Shown piece by piece: positions 1 through 9,260 of a DNA stretch of 39,245 nucleotides (position 1 is the stretch's first letter; each line of letters starts with the position of its first letter). The translations under genes and the position numbers were made by a program. This DNA is from Candidatus Helarchaeota archaeon (GTDB lineage Archaea > Asgardarchaeota > Lokiarchaeia > Helarchaeales > RDOG01): positions 1 through 39,245 of the forward strand of contig JALGVI010000019.1 in NCBI GenBank assembly GCA_029838215.1, given 5' to 3'. Under the pieces are notes generated by a model. It was not told the origin of the DNA. It ran no database searches and saw only the letters and a program-made list of their open reading frames with translations.

Positions 1-3000
1 ATTTATAACGTGACGATCATTTCGGCAACGCTCCACGCTCAAATCTATGCATTGAATTTCTCCATTACCACCAATGAAACACAGGTTCAACGTCAAGTGA
101 TAATGCTTACCGTTCAAAATCGCACGACACAATTCTATGCAAACCAAACCACGTATGACGTTTATTTAGGAGACAATCTAACGATTTATCTCACGTATAA
201 AGATGGCATAAACGGTACTGAAATTGCATGGGATTCATTGACTTGTTTAAACAATTCAGGTCTTGTTTTCACGTCTTTCGGTGGTCCAGGGAATTATAGC
301 ACCACCATTAATTCATCCCTGATGATAGAAGGGACGATCTTGAACACGACAGGAGTATACCAACTCGTTTTTAGGGCCGTCAAGCAAGATTATGTCACGG
401 CAGATTTAATCATAACGGTCAACATTTCAGCCTTGCATAGCATGCTTTCTTTCGTGATCACGCCAGAAGCATCGATCTCTTATGATGGAACCTACGTGAT
501 TCGCGTGGTGAAGGGCACGACGAATCATCAGATAATCGTGTATTATAATGATTCTTGGGGTTATTCGGGAGTGGGAATCAGTGATGGCTCTGTCAACGTT
601 ACGTTAAATGGTAGTTCGTTATTTGCTTCATCTGCAGGCACGGGAAATTATACAATTCAGATAGATGCAACCGTGCTTTCGGATCCTCCAGCACCTTCCA
701 ATTACACGCTGATCATAATCTTGTCCAGACCGCAGTACGAGACAAAAACATTAACTGCAATAGTTGAGATCGTTGAAATGGATTTGAGTTGCTCGCCCCT
801 AAATTCAACAGAAGCCACGTTTTATCCCGTGGCAGAAAATTGGACTTTCAGCATGGTTTTGAACAGATCTCTCACTTTTGACGTGCTCTGTAATGATTCT
901 AATGGAAATGTTACAGGAGCATCCGTCTCTGCTTACTTGAACGGGTCCACGTGTCTTGTTTCGGAACAGGGAGACGGACTGTACTCAATTGTCGTGGATT
1001 CGAGCACGTTAATTAATCCTGTAATGACACAAAATTACACGCTACTCATCATCGTAGATGCCACGGGGTATAAACAAACCAACGTCACGATATATCTCCA
1101 ATTAGACCCGGTTCCATCGATATTAAACCCCGTTGATCCCGAGCTAATCGGATACGGGTCCGAAACGTTAAACATCGATTTCATCCTTCAAGATGATGAA
1201 TCAAACATCATAAAGGACATAATTAACAATGGGTATGGAGAAATAAACTTTACAATAATAAACTCCACCTATAAAACGGGTGTACCCGTTTCGGGTGCAA
1301 CCGGTAGTTTCACTTGGAATACTAATGGTTTTTACAGGGCATCAACTTTGCTTCAGAATTTTGCAAATGGATCATATCAAGTTCTCGTGAATTTTTCAGG
1401 AACACCCAAAAACTACTTCCAGAACGCATCACACGTCTCGAACTTAACCATATTGGTAACAGGAGAGAAAATAACTACCCAGATTCAACACGTCATTCCT
1501 CAGACAATTCTAGAATCCAACAAATTAGTCATAAATGCCAGCCTGGAAAAACTGAATGGCGATCCCATCGTGTCGGAAAATATCAATTTCACGGTAATTA
1601 CAACATATCTTGATAGTTCTACAGACATATTCAGCGTGTCTAAAGTAACCAATGCATCAGGGCATGCAGGATTTGAATATCACGTGCCAGATGGGGCATC
1701 AACAATCAGCATACTAATGACTTATTATGGAGATCAATACAGGCACGCGGCTGCGAATTCAAGCTTTGTGACAGTTGAGCACCACGACATTACCTTGACG
1801 ATCATGGAGTATCCGGGCATAATTTCACCGGGAGAAACACTTTCAATAACGGTCCGGCTTCTAAATGACACGACTCCATTAGTTGGAAAACAGGTGAACT
1901 TAACGATTACATTTGCATTCACAGGCGGTGATTCTCAAGAATTCTTATTTAGTGTTCAAACAGATGCTAACGGTAGAGCAACGGCTTCAATTCAACTTAC
2001 AGGCACGCTGGAGAGTGCAATTTCCGTATCGATTAATGCCGTTTTTTACGGATCGAACGGATTTTCCTCAGCGGCAGCTCCAAAGAGCATTGCAATTTTG
2101 ACACAATTTGAGATTTTTCTCAGAAACATGCTTCCGCTACTTCTCACGCTGCTTTTCATCATGATCACAATCATCGTCATCGCAGTCATTACCATGATTG
2201 TCTATGTTAAATACATCCGACCAAAACGAGAACCATTAGCCGAGAAAAAACGAAGATTGATGATAAAACGTGCCGAAACCGACAAGGAGATAGCAGAGAT
2301 CACGCGAGAATTAAATAGACTTCGCCAAGAGACCTTGTTAAAAGCGAAACAAGCAAGAAAAGGAAATAAATATGAAGAAGCTTGGAAACTCTATGAAAAG
2401 GTGGGCAATTTATCTCTTGAATTAGCGGAAAAAAGCGTTGCGAAGGAATTCTTTGCCATAGCCCGAGAAATGAAAAGCTCCTACGAAAGAACCGTCCAAG
2501 ACAAGGAACTTCGGAAGGAGCGAACACGCCTGATCAACCAAGCGCGTGAAGCCATAAAAAATCAACAAACAAGAGAAGCAAAGATCCTGTACTCGAAGAT
2601 TGTTGAGATTTCTCGCAGGCTAAAAGATCATGAAGCAGTAGAAAAATATTCCAAACTTGCAGGCACGGCGGTTGAACAGGTAAAAACGGTTGCCAGTTTA
2701 GACTTACGAAAAACGTTAAAGCAAACCTTAGCAAAAGCTGACTCACTAATGGGCAAGCAGAAATTTCAAAAAGCCGCGGAACACTTTGAACAAGCCTCAA
2801 AAATCCTGATTGCTTTAGGTGAGGAAGATGGTGTAAAAAGGTTCATTGGTTGGGCAAAATTAGCAAGAGAACGGGAAGAAATGTTGACAGGAGCCATCGA
2901 TCAGTGGCGAACCACAGTCGAAGAAAAACAGGAAAAATTGTTGGCGAATGCAGATAAACAATATAGTGCAGGTCACATAGAAGATGCACTTGAAGATCTG

Positions 3001-3966
3001 AGATCTGCATTGGTCTTTGCCATGGAACTCGGTGATGATGAAACCGTTGAAAATATAAAAGACAAAATCTCCAAAATAGAAACAAAAATAGCCAATTTTA
3101 AGGGAAACGATCAAGAAAAGAATAAAATGAAACTGGAAAAGGCACTGAAATCAGCGAAAGAAGCAGAAGAATCAAAGCAATATGGCGTTGCGATTCATCT
3201 TTATGAATCGGCAGCATCGTACGCTGCAGATTTGGGAGATTCCGAACAAGCGAAGGCATTGATGGAAAAAGTTCAAGAAATTCTCGAAATAAAGCAGAAA
3301 AAAGAAGAAGATTTAATTCGAAAAACACTTCAAGAAAACGAAAAGGAAACACCAGAGGAAACAGAACAATCTACAAAAACTGCAGAGAAAAAGCTCCCAA
3401 AACCCAAACAAATCTCCGAAACACCAATAGCAAAGGTTAAACCAATAAAAATAAAGGCAAAGAAACCCACGAAACCCGCAAAAAAAGCCAAGAAAGTCAA
3501 ACGCATAAAAAAAGTCATAAAAATCAAGAAACCCGGTAAAACTCTTGCGAAAGAAGAAGCCAAACTGCTTGAAATCCGCATCGAGAACATCCTAAAGATC
3601 GCCAGTGATTTCCTAAATAAAAAATTATATCTCACGGCGGCTTTCCTCTATCGTAAAGCAGCGGGATTTTCAGCCGAATTAGGAGATTCTGAACAACAGT
3701 CAGAACTCAATTTAAAAGCGGAACACCTTGAAACAATTAGGGCGGACAAAAAAATTGATCAACGGAAAATCAGAACCAAATGTAGGACATTAGTCAACGA
3801 AGCCGAAACAGCAATTGCAAAAAAGAATATAAAACAAGCCATCAAGGCATATGAAGAGGTCACGGAGAACTTTTTCCTGCTTGGAGATGAAGATGCGGCT
3901 TTGGAATTCTTCGAAAAAATAATAAAGTTACGAGAACAGGTCAAGAATGGAAAAAGCGAAAAGTAA
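1..3966 (+). CDS. Giant Ig-like / single-TM / TPR-like membrane protein (5' partial)
   Basis: The frame is open from base 1, so the real start lies left of the window. Numbering from base 1, residues up to about 700 form some six beta-sandwich (Ig-like) domains of about 100 residues with more than 30 N-x-S/T sequons by eye. One hydrophobic helix follows at about 711-738, then a basic stop-transfer segment (KYIRPKREP). The cytoplasmic half is helical: about five TPR-like repeats (780-1120), a Lys/Pro-rich linker (about 1121-1187), then two more repeats. Each repeat has a short 'A..K.Y..A...YE.A' helix pair, and several end in LGD/LGE plus acidic residues. The topology suggests a surface adhesin or receptor with a cytoplasmic protein-binding scaffold; that role is inferred from architecture only. 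No enzyme motif is seen. The stop is followed by a hairpin and a T tract. Confidence 0.85.
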   Translation: MYNVTIISATLHAQIYALNFSITTNETQVQRQVIMLTVQNRTTQFYANQTTYDVYLGDNLTIYLTYKDGINGTEIAWDSLTCLNNSGLVFTSFGGPGNYSTTINSSLMIEGTILNTTGVYQLVFRAVKQDYVTADLIITVNISALHSMLSFVITPEASISYDGTYVIRVVKGTTNHQIIVYYNDSWGYSGVGISDGSVNVTLNGSSLFASSAGTGNYTIQIDATVLSDPPAPSNYTLIIILSRPQYETKTLTAIVEIVEMDLSCSPLNSTEATFYPVAENWTFSMVLNRSLTFDVLCNDSNGNVTGASVSAYLNGSTCLVSEQGDGLYSIVVDSSTLINPVMTQNYTLLIIVDATGYKQTNVTIYLQLDPVPSILNPVDPELIGYGSETLNIDFILQDDESNIIKDIINNGYGEINFTIINSTYKTGVPVSGATGSFTWNTNGFYRASTLLQNFANGSYQVLVNFSGTPKNYFQNASHVSNLTILVTGEKITTQIQHVIPQTILESNKLVINASLEKLNGDPIVSENINFTVITTYLDSSTDIFSVSKVTNASGHAGFEYHVPDGASTISILMTYYGDQYRHAAANSSFVTVEHHDITLTIMEYPGIISPGETLSITVRLLNDTTPLVGKQVNLTITFAFTGGDSQEFLFSVQTDANGRATASIQLTGTLESAISVSINAVFYGSNGFSSAAAPKSIAILTQFEIFLRNMLPLLLTLLFIMITIIVIAVITMIVYVKYIRPKREPLAEKKRRLMIKRAETDKEIAEITRELNRLRQETLLKAKQARKGNKYEEAWKLYEKVGNLSLELAEKSVAKEFFAIAREMKSSYERTVQDKELRKERTRLINQAREAIKNQQTREAKILYSKIVEISRRLKDHEAVEKYSKLAGTAVEQVKTVASLDLRKTLKQTLAKADSLMGKQKFQKAAEHFEQASKILIALGEEDGVKRFIGWAKLAREREEMLTGAIDQWRTTVEEKQEKLLANADKQYSAGHIEDALEDLRSALVFAMELGDDETVENIKDKISKIETKIANFKGNDQEKNKMKLEKALKSAKEAEESKQYGVAIHLYESAASYAADLGDSEQAKALMEKVQEILEIKQKKEEDLIRKTLQENEKETPEETEQSTKTAEKKLPKPKQISETPIAKVKPIKIKAKKPTKPAKKAKKVKRIKKVIKIKKPGKTLAKEEAKLLEIRIENILKIASDFLNKKLYLTAAFLYRKAAGFSAELGDSEQQSELNLKAEHLETIRADKKIDQRKIRTKCRTLVNEAETAIAKKNIKQAIKAYEEVTENFFLLGDEDAALEFFEKIIKLREQVKNGKSEK

Positions 3967-3981
3967 ATAGAGTTCTAAGTG

Positions 3982-3998
3982 ATAAATTCATTCAATCT
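3982..3998 (+). repeat. 17-nt motif shared by two 3' flanks (copy 1)
   Basis: ATAAATTCATTCAATCT begins 16 nt after the stop codon of the large membrane protein. An identical 17-mer lies at 10874-10890, just after the permease gene on the same strand. It may be a shared 3'-UTR or termination element, or chance in AT-rich DNA. Confidence 0.4.
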
Positions 3999-4038
3999 TG
4001 ATTTCATTTTGATGAAATCACGGAAATTTCTTTTTTTT
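3999..4038 (+). terminator. Hairpin plus T tract after the large membrane protein
   Basis: A perfect 9-bp inverted repeat (TGATTTCAT / ATGAAATCA, 4-nt loop, 3999-4020) lies 32 nt after the stop codon and is followed by eight T at about 4031-4038. Archaeal termination mainly needs the T tract. The hairpin could help, or act on the 3' end of the mRNA. The opposing gene ends at 4075, so this spacer separates two convergent units. Confidence 0.55.
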
Positions 4039-4074
4039 ACTAAAAATAGTCGAGTTTTTTAAAAAAATATTGGG

Positions 4075-5604
4075 CTAAAAGGATGGATCCCTTTTTCTTC
4101 TCCATGTTAATGCACCGAGAAAGATCACGGCTCCTATAACACAAAATAGTTCAAATCCAGGAATGTTCGGTGTCCCACCCGAAATTATTACAACAACGCT
4201 TTCACAGTTTGAAATGGAACTATTATACGTACTGTTTCCTGCAATTATGACATAATAGTATGTACCCGTATTCGAAACGACATCCACGTGTTCGCTTTGC
4301 GTTACCTCTACTATTGCATTTTTTCCAACTATAGAGGTAATTGGAGAAGTATCACGAAAAATATAGTATATTGTTGCGTTTTCCACGTCATTCCAATTTA
4401 AATTGATTGACCCATCATTATCGGGATTTGGAGATATTGCATCCAGCGTGGGAGCATTTATGATCTCTCCACCAACGGTATATTCGAATTTCCTGATGCC
4501 AAATAGGTTATTGGTGTCGTTCGCATATACAATGAAATATACGGTTGTTCCTGCCGTCTGTCCGGGTATGTCTGCCGTATAATAGCCGCTACTCGGATTC
4601 ATCGTGATGTTTTGGATGCCCGAGTAATCGGATGAGAGCGTCCAACCCAGCGTGACGTTTGAAATTCCATCGCTATCGGTAACATTAACGGTTACCGTGG
4701 TATCTTGGTTGTGTGATCCAATGAGATCATTTACCAAATAAACCACGGGAAAATTAACGGAATCGTTAAAAAGTTGAAATAACAAGTCAGCAAGGTAATT
4801 CACGCAGGTGTTTATGATGTCTTGAACCCTTCTTTCGAAATTGTCATCAACAGGAACTGTAAATGCGTGGTAATTATTGTCGAGCCACTCACAATCAAAT
4901 TGTTCTCCAGGATTGGTTCCGTCTGTTCCATTCGAATCGGTATCGAGACCCATTTCGTACGAGGCTTGATACGCCGAGATCGTGGAATTATAAACGCCAT
5001 CAAAAGAAATGCTAAAATAAGTTTCAGCTGGATCATCCATTCTGGTTTGTGCCGAACCTTCAAAATCGGAGTGATGCGTTTCAGAACCGTGAGGTGATGC
5101 TACACCCATGACGTGTCCCCAGACACCCAAGTCTGCTAAATAGTGCGTCATTGATCCCGCGTAAAATGCTGCCGAATAAAGATTGCCAGCATTCAGAGCA
5201 TTTACAGCTTTATCATATTCTTCTTGGCATCTTAAAGAAGCGTCATCTTCATTTTCAATAGTGTCGGAGTGGTTGGCAAGATAATAATTGTGATGTTTTG
5301 CAGTATCCCCATAACCTATAAGATTGCCAGCTAAATCTACGGAAGCATTATCAGGAGCTTCGGTACCTGTCAAAAATACCGTGATATATTCATCAACATA
5401 CCATGTCCGATTCGAAGAATCTAAAAAATTCATCGCTTTATGCGCCAGCCAATCATGACTCCCAAATCTCACGTCGAAATACCGATCGTTGGCGTCTCCA
5501 TTATTCCATGCCATTACGGGAGAAGAAAACGTTGGTAAAGAAACAATTGCAAGAATCATGAGAATGAGTGAAACGATAATGACTTCAATTTTTTTTATTT
5601 TCAT
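4075..5604 (-). CDS. Secreted zinc-dependent phospholipase C-like hydrolase with Ig/FN3 domains and C-terminal sorting-like tail
   Basis: The 509-residue product has a signal peptide ending in V-M-A before W33, so the mature chain would begin with Trp, the terminal zinc ligand of the phospholipase C / S1-P1 nuclease fold. Candidate ligands follow: H50, D85, H105, H154, D158, H164, H178 and E182. The last five have spacings 4, 6, 14 and 4, identical to H118-D122-H128-H142-E146 of Bacillus cereus PLC. Residues of about 285-380 and 385-475 are beta-sandwich domains (Ig-like, then FN3-like). The C-terminus has IPGFE, a hydrophobic helix and RRKR, which resembles PGF-CTERM/archaeosortase signals. 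Expected role: a cell-surface hydrolase cutting phosphodiesters of phospholipids or possibly nucleic acids; the substrate is unknown. It starts one nt after the stop of the upstream small gene, so the two are an operon. Confidence 0.85.
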   Translation of the reverse strand: MKIKKIEVIIVSLILMILAIVSLPTFSSPVMAWNNGDANDRYFDVRFGSHDWLAHKAMNFLDSSNRTWYVDEYITVFLTGTEAPDNASVDLAGNLIGYGDTAKHHNYYLANHSDTIENEDDASLRCQEEYDKAVNALNAGNLYSAAFYAGSMTHYLADLGVWGHVMGVASPHGSETHHSDFEGSAQTRMDDPAETYFSISFDGVYNSTISAYQASYEMGLDTDSNGTDGTNPGEQFDCEWLDNNYHAFTVPVDDNFERRVQDIINTCVNYLADLLFQLFNDSVNFPVVYLVNDLIGSHNQDTTVTVNVTDSDGISNVTLGWTLSSDYSGIQNITMNPSSGYYTADIPGQTAGTTVYFIVYANDTNNLFGIRKFEYTVGGEIINAPTLDAISPNPDNDGSINLNWNDVENATIYYIFRDTSPITSIVGKNAIVEVTQSEHVDVVSNTGTYYYVIIAGNSTYNSSISNCESVVVIISGGTPNIPGFELFCVIGAVIFLGALTWRRKRDPSF

Positions 5605-5605
5605 T

Positions 5606-6037
5606 TTATTTTTCTTCCTTCAATTGCAAGTTTTTTATTCGGAGATCGAATGGATCGTCACCATGGAAAGTCCGAAACGTCAATTTCAGAACGGAAGCTT
5701 CTTCCCGAGGTTCCACGTTTAAGGTCAATTTCACGTCGCCCCATTCACCATGATGAATTTCCTTCCCTAATAGCGCAATGAAATCGGTCTTGCAAACAGG
5801 TTTTTCGTTGATGAACACTTCAAGATTCGACCCATCAGGATCGAATTTCATTAATATTTCAAGAGAAATAAAGATCTTGTTCGTTTTCGGTTGGAGCTTC
5901 GTTTCCAGCGTGAAATCACATCTATATGCAAAATTTATTTTTTCTTTTGGAGATTTAATTGTCAAGATGTCGTCTTCGATGGAATTTGAACATTCAGTCT
6001 TGATATTAAAACCAGCGAAATCCTCAGAAAGAACCAT
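5606..6037 (-). CDS. Small beta-rich hypothetical protein, operon leader of the PLC-like gene
   Basis: I do not recognise this 143-residue protein. It has no signal peptide or membrane helix and alternates hydrophobic and polar residues throughout, as expected of a soluble beta-sandwich; three or four Cys are scattered without a metal-binding pattern. The ATG at 6037 is preceded by a TATA-like box and a palindrome, which supports this start. Its stop codon is separated by one nt from the ATG of the secreted phospholipase-like gene, so they are almost certainly cotranscribed. It might be a cytoplasmic partner or inhibitor of that enzyme, but only the linkage supports this. Confidence 0.75.
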   Translation of the reverse strand: MVLSEDFAGFNIKTECSNSIEDDILTIKSPKEKINFAYRCDFTLETKLQPKTNKIFISLEILMKFDPDGSNLEVFINEKPVCKTDFIALLGKEIHHGEWGDVKLTLNVEPREEASVLKLTFRTFHGDDPFDLRIKNLQLKEEK

Positions 6038-6058
6038 AATACTCGCCTATCATACAAG

Positions 6059-6080
6059 CATGTTACAACATGTATATATT
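6059..6080 (-). promoter_or_regulatory. TATA box with operator-like palindrome
   Basis: On the minus strand an AATATATA box (6080-6073) is followed immediately by a perfect inverted repeat, CATGTT-GT-AACATG (6072-6059), and the ATG is at 6037. With a start site about 25 nt below the box, the palindrome would sit between box and start site, the usual place for an archaeal repressor operator. Confidence 0.5.
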
Positions 6081-6158
6081 TTTTTTGAATTTAAATTGCC
6101 CTAAAAGTTGGCGACAAAAATAGAAAAGAGGTTTTCACGGACTTGGTTGGAGACATGT

Positions 6159-7451
6159 TCACTTTATTTTCCATTGACGAACTTCTTTCTCTTCCTTGCC
6201 CAATATCAACGTGCCTGATGGGACATCTTCGAACACGTTAATATTTGGACCGATTGCGCAATTCATTCCTATGATGACACCCGGCATGAGCGTGCAACCA
6301 ATTCCTGTCTGTGAATTATCACCGATTATTGCTCCCAACTTTCGACGTTTCGTGTCAATTCTTTGTTTTTTAATTGTGGCTTTCACGGTTGTCTTGTCCA
6401 TTTTTAAGTTTGCAGTAATGGTTCCTGCAGCAAGGTTTACGTTTCTGCCGATTATACTGTCACCGATATAGCTAAGATGAGGAATCTTCGTGCCGTCCAT
6501 GACAAGACTGGCTTTAATTTCACAGGCATGACCGATCCGGACATTATCACCGATTACGGTATGATCTCTAATGTAACAGTTTGGTCCAATGTCGCAATTC
6601 TTCCCAATGATGATTGGTCCTTTAAGATAAGCGCCCGATCTCACGATCGTCCCTTCACCGATACCGACACGATTATGAACGACGGTTCCCGGTTCCATCA
6701 CTCCTTTAATTATCAAAACGGAGTCAGGAAGGTCATCGAGAATGAGCTTGTTAGCTTCCAAAAGACTCCAGGGTAGGCCGATGTCCTTCCACCAGTATGG
6801 CAATTTAAAGACCTTTATCTTCTCGCCTTCATCAATCAGCATTTGAATGGGATCGGTGATTTCATACTCTCCCCGCTTCGATTTTTTCGTCATTTTAATC
6901 TTTTCAAATATCTTCGTGTTGAAAATGTAGAGCCCCGCATTAACTAACTTGCTGGGTTCTTTACCCGGTTGCGGTTTTTCTATGATTTTCACGAGATTAC
7001 CGCTTTCGTCCAATTCAAGCACGCCGAACTGAGAGGGATCGTCCACTTCTCTTGCCGAAATCATCATGCATTTACCATTACATTCGAAATCCTGAAAAAG
7101 CACGTCATACGTCTGAGGAGAGACCATGACATCTCCGTATTGGATGAAAAACCATTCATCTTCAATAATAGATTCGATTAATCCAATGGCTTGTGCTGTG
7201 CCTTCGGGAACGGGTTGATTGATATAAGTTATGGAAATTCCGAAATCCGAACCATCACCATAAAATTCCCGAATCTTTTCTTCCAAATGCCCAACAATTA
7301 TTATGAATTCCTTAATTCCCTGCTCTTTAATGCCGTTAATCGTGTGCGTTAGCAATGGAATTCCAACAATTGGAAGCAAATGCTTCGGTTGCGTGAAAGT
7401 AAAAGGTCTAAGTCTGCTTCCTTCACCTGCGCAAAGTAATACTGCCTTCAT
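6159..7451 (-). CDS. glmU: Bifunctional sugar-1-phosphate nucleotidylyltransferase / amino-sugar acetyltransferase (GlmU-type)
   Basis: The 430-residue protein has an N-terminal nucleotidyltransferase domain with the signature GEGSRLRP (9-16) and PK at 22-23, and a C-terminal left-handed beta-helix of hexapeptide repeats from about residue 255. H325 in PHLSY followed by GDS and AAGTITAN matches the acetyltransferase active-site region of GlmU (H363 of the E. coli enzyme). Archaeal enzymes of this type make UDP-GlcNAc from glucosamine-1-phosphate and can also act on other sugar-1-phosphates. The product would feed glycan synthesis, although this gene lies 11 kb from the glycan island. It appears to be transcribed alone from a possibly leaderless promoter. 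Exact sugar preference cannot be read from the sequence. Confidence 0.85.
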   Translation of the reverse strand: MKAVLLCAGEGSRLRPFTFTQPKHLLPIVGIPLLTHTINGIKEQGIKEFIIIVGHLEEKIREFYGDGSDFGISITYINQPVPEGTAQAIGLIESIIEDEWFFIQYGDVMVSPQTYDVLFQDFECNGKCMMISAREVDDPSQFGVLELDESGNLVKIIEKPQPGKEPSKLVNAGLYIFNTKIFEKIKMTKKSKRGEYEITDPIQMLIDEGEKIKVFKLPYWWKDIGLPWSLLEANKLILDDLPDSVLIIKGVMEPGTVVHNRVGIGEGTIVRSGAYLKGPIIIGKNCDIGPNCYIRDHTVIGDNVRIGHACEIKASLVMDGTKIPHLSYIGDSIIGRNVNLAAGTITANLKMDKTTVKATIKKQRIDTKRRKLGAIIGDNSQTGIGCTLMPGVIIGMNCAIGPNINVFEDVPSGTLILGKEEKEVRQWKIK

Positions 7452-7471
7452 TTCAAATCAGACTCGTCATC

Positions 7472-7479
7472 AAATTTTA
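7472..7479 (-). promoter_or_regulatory. Candidate TATA box of the GlmU-type gene
   Basis: An A/T-only stretch (ATTTTAAA on the top strand) is centred about 25 nt above the ATG at 7451. This is the spacing expected of a leaderless archaeal transcript, and no Shine-Dalgarno sequence is seen before the ATG. Confidence 0.4.
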
Positions 7480-7488
7480 AATCCGCTC

Positions 7489-7514
7489 ATTAAGATCCTG
7501 AACTCGATCTTAAT
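7489..7514. promoter_or_regulatory. 26-bp dyad upstream of the GlmU-type gene
   Basis: ATTAAGATC and its exact complement GATCTTAAT form a perfect 9-bp inverted repeat with an 8-nt spacer, 38-63 nt upstream of the ATG. It has the form of a dimeric regulator site. It lies above the proposed TATA box, or overlaps a second A/T-rich box at about 7515-7525. Confidence 0.45.
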
Positions 7515-7620
7515 TTAAGTTTAAAGACCATTCGTATTTTCTTTTTGGTGATTTCATGAGAAAAATGGAATTTAAAAAAAATATTGATGACGGAGGAAAC
7601 GGATCGTTCCATGGCATGAT

Positions 7621-8901
7621 TCATTTATTGGTGGCTTCTTTGATTTCAGAAAGGGTATTTTTTAGGGATTCAGCCAATTCGCCCAGTCTTTGGGATGTTG
7701 CTGAAATTTCTTCCATTGATGCGGTCTGTTGTTCAGTCGAAGAACTAATTTCTTCCATTGTTGCCGATAATTGTTCTGCAATGCCAACAGCAGCCGTAAT
7801 GTCTTTCACGATTGAAGTGATCAAAGTAACGGAACTCTCAATTTGTTCAACGATCAACTTGGCATCATTTCCAGTTTTTGATACGGCAGCCTTTGATTCC
7901 TCGGCAAGTTTACGAACCTCACTTGCGACTACGGCGAATCCTCGTCCGAGTTCACCCGCCCTTCCCGCTTCAATGCTTGCATTCAATGCCAATAAATTAG
8001 TCTGATTGGCGATGTTTGTGATTAAATTCGTTATGCTGTCTATTCTTTTACTTGATTCTAAAACAAGTAATGCTTGTTTATTAACTTCGTTTGCCTTAGA
8101 GTTCATTTCATCGAGAGCATCGACCTGAGACTGCGTGAGATTATTAATGCTTTGAGTCGTGGAAGATATTTCTTCTGCTGAGGCATTGACTTCGCTTGCA
8201 CTCGCAGCCAATTCCGTTGCCATGTTCGAAACATTTATGCTCACGGCAGAAGATGTCTTCAAAATGCGTTCTAATTTTTTCTGTTGGGATAAAATTTGCG
8301 TTTCCAAAAATGCCACCAATCCCGTGATCATCAACAGGACATTAAAAACCATATTCACGGCACTTGCGATATTTTCTGCAACTCGATTATCAAAACTCGA
8401 AATCATTACTGTAACGACAGATATGATAGCAACTCCAAATGCAATGCTCATGAAAGCATGTGTTGGTGTTCGCTTCTTATCATAAATACGTACGAGCAAC
8501 ACGATATTCGTGATTAAAAAAGCAATGATCACAATTTCAATTCCTAAAAGGAAAAAAGTAGTGGCATCGACCACGAGCATCTTTTGTACGAATTTATCAT
8601 CCTTTTTAACGAATATCTTAAAATATTCAACAATAACAGCCATGAACATAAGAAAAATTGAAATCACGTAAATTATGTAACTCAGAGTGTCAAGAAATGG
8701 CATCAATAGAGAAAAATTGCCTAGAAATATACCAATCGAATAACCACTATATGCAGGAAGCCACCAGATTAAACTACGTCGGTAAAGACAAGCAAAGGAC
8801 ATTATTCCAAGTCCAATAAACATTACAATAGTCGATACAAACGTGTATCCGTAATTTATCGGGTCGTAAATAATGACTATTGTCTGTTCTAACGAAAACA
8901 T
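7621..8901 (-). CDS. Methyl-accepting chemotaxis-like protein with multi-pass membrane domain, no ectodomain
   Basis: The 426-residue product has about six hydrophobic segments (roughly 17-40, 46-66, 70-94, 112-138, 147-169, 179-200) with very short loops, then a cytoplasmic signalling hairpin. The hairpin tip carries the MCP core ([19 protein letters not shown], ending near residue 317) followed by GRGFAVVA and VRKLAEES. Ser/Glu-rich [15 protein letters not shown] is typical of the adaptation region. There is no extracytoplasmic sensor, no recognisable HAMP and no C-terminal CheR-docking pentapeptide. The input is probably membrane-embedded or cytoplasmic. No CheA, CheW or CheY gene is in the window. 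A paralogue lies at 12247-13488. Confidence 0.9.
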   Translation of the reverse strand: MFSLEQTIVIIYDPINYGYTFVSTIVMFIGLGIMSFACLYRRSLIWWLPAYSGYSIGIFLGNFSLLMPFLDTLSYIIYVISIFLMFMAVIVEYFKIFVKKDDKFVQKMLVVDATTFFLLGIEIVIIAFLITNIVLLVRIYDKKRTPTHAFMSIAFGVAIISVVTVMISSFDNRVAENIASAVNMVFNVLLMITGLVAFLETQILSQQKKLERILKTSSAVSINVSNMATELAASASEVNASAEEISSTTQSINNLTQSQVDALDEMNSKANEVNKQALLVLESSKRIDSITNLITNIANQTNLLALNASIEAGRAGELGRGFAVVASEVRKLAEESKAAVSKTGNDAKLIVEQIESSVTLITSIVKDITAAVGIAEQLSATMEEISSSTEQQTASMEEISATSQRLGELAESLKNTLSEIKEATNK

Positions 8902-9260
8902 TTTATCACATCAACGATGAATTCATTCAAAGATTTCCTTCCAGAGAATTTGATGACAATATTCTTTCTTTTAATTAAACAATGGATTGATCGAACATAA
9001 TTTTTTGAGAATAAGTAATTTGCATGTCTTAGTTTGGGAATTTTAATTACGAAGTTGCAATAAACACCTCATTTTTTTAGCACTTTGTTAAAAAAGGGGA
9101 GTAATTTCGGAAAGTCTGTAACTATTTCTCAGCGGCTTTATAGAGATTCCAGAGGAAAAAACGGATTGCTTCTTGAATATTACAAGGACTTTAAAACATG
9201 CATATTAATAAAGAATTCAGATTGAAGAATAAAACGACACGTTAGTTTTGAGTGAATATC
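8902..9260. other. Intergenic region between divergent genes, no gene seen
   Basis: No convincing coding frame is present in these 359 bases. The region should hold both divergent promoters. An A/T box at about 8969-8981 could serve the chemoreceptor on the minus strand, and TTTAAAA at 9190-9196 the small membrane protein on the plus strand. ATGAATTCAT (8917-8926) is a perfect palindrome just above the chemoreceptor start. A hairpin (TTTTTTA 9073-9079 / TAAAAAA 9089-9095) lies in between. Confidence 0.5.

Noticed and set aside
7556..8005. Plus-strand ORF with TATA-like box and GGTGAT before its ATG
   Set aside because: After about 22 codons it runs antisense through the conserved signalling end of the chemoreceptor; its composition is a shadow of that gene.
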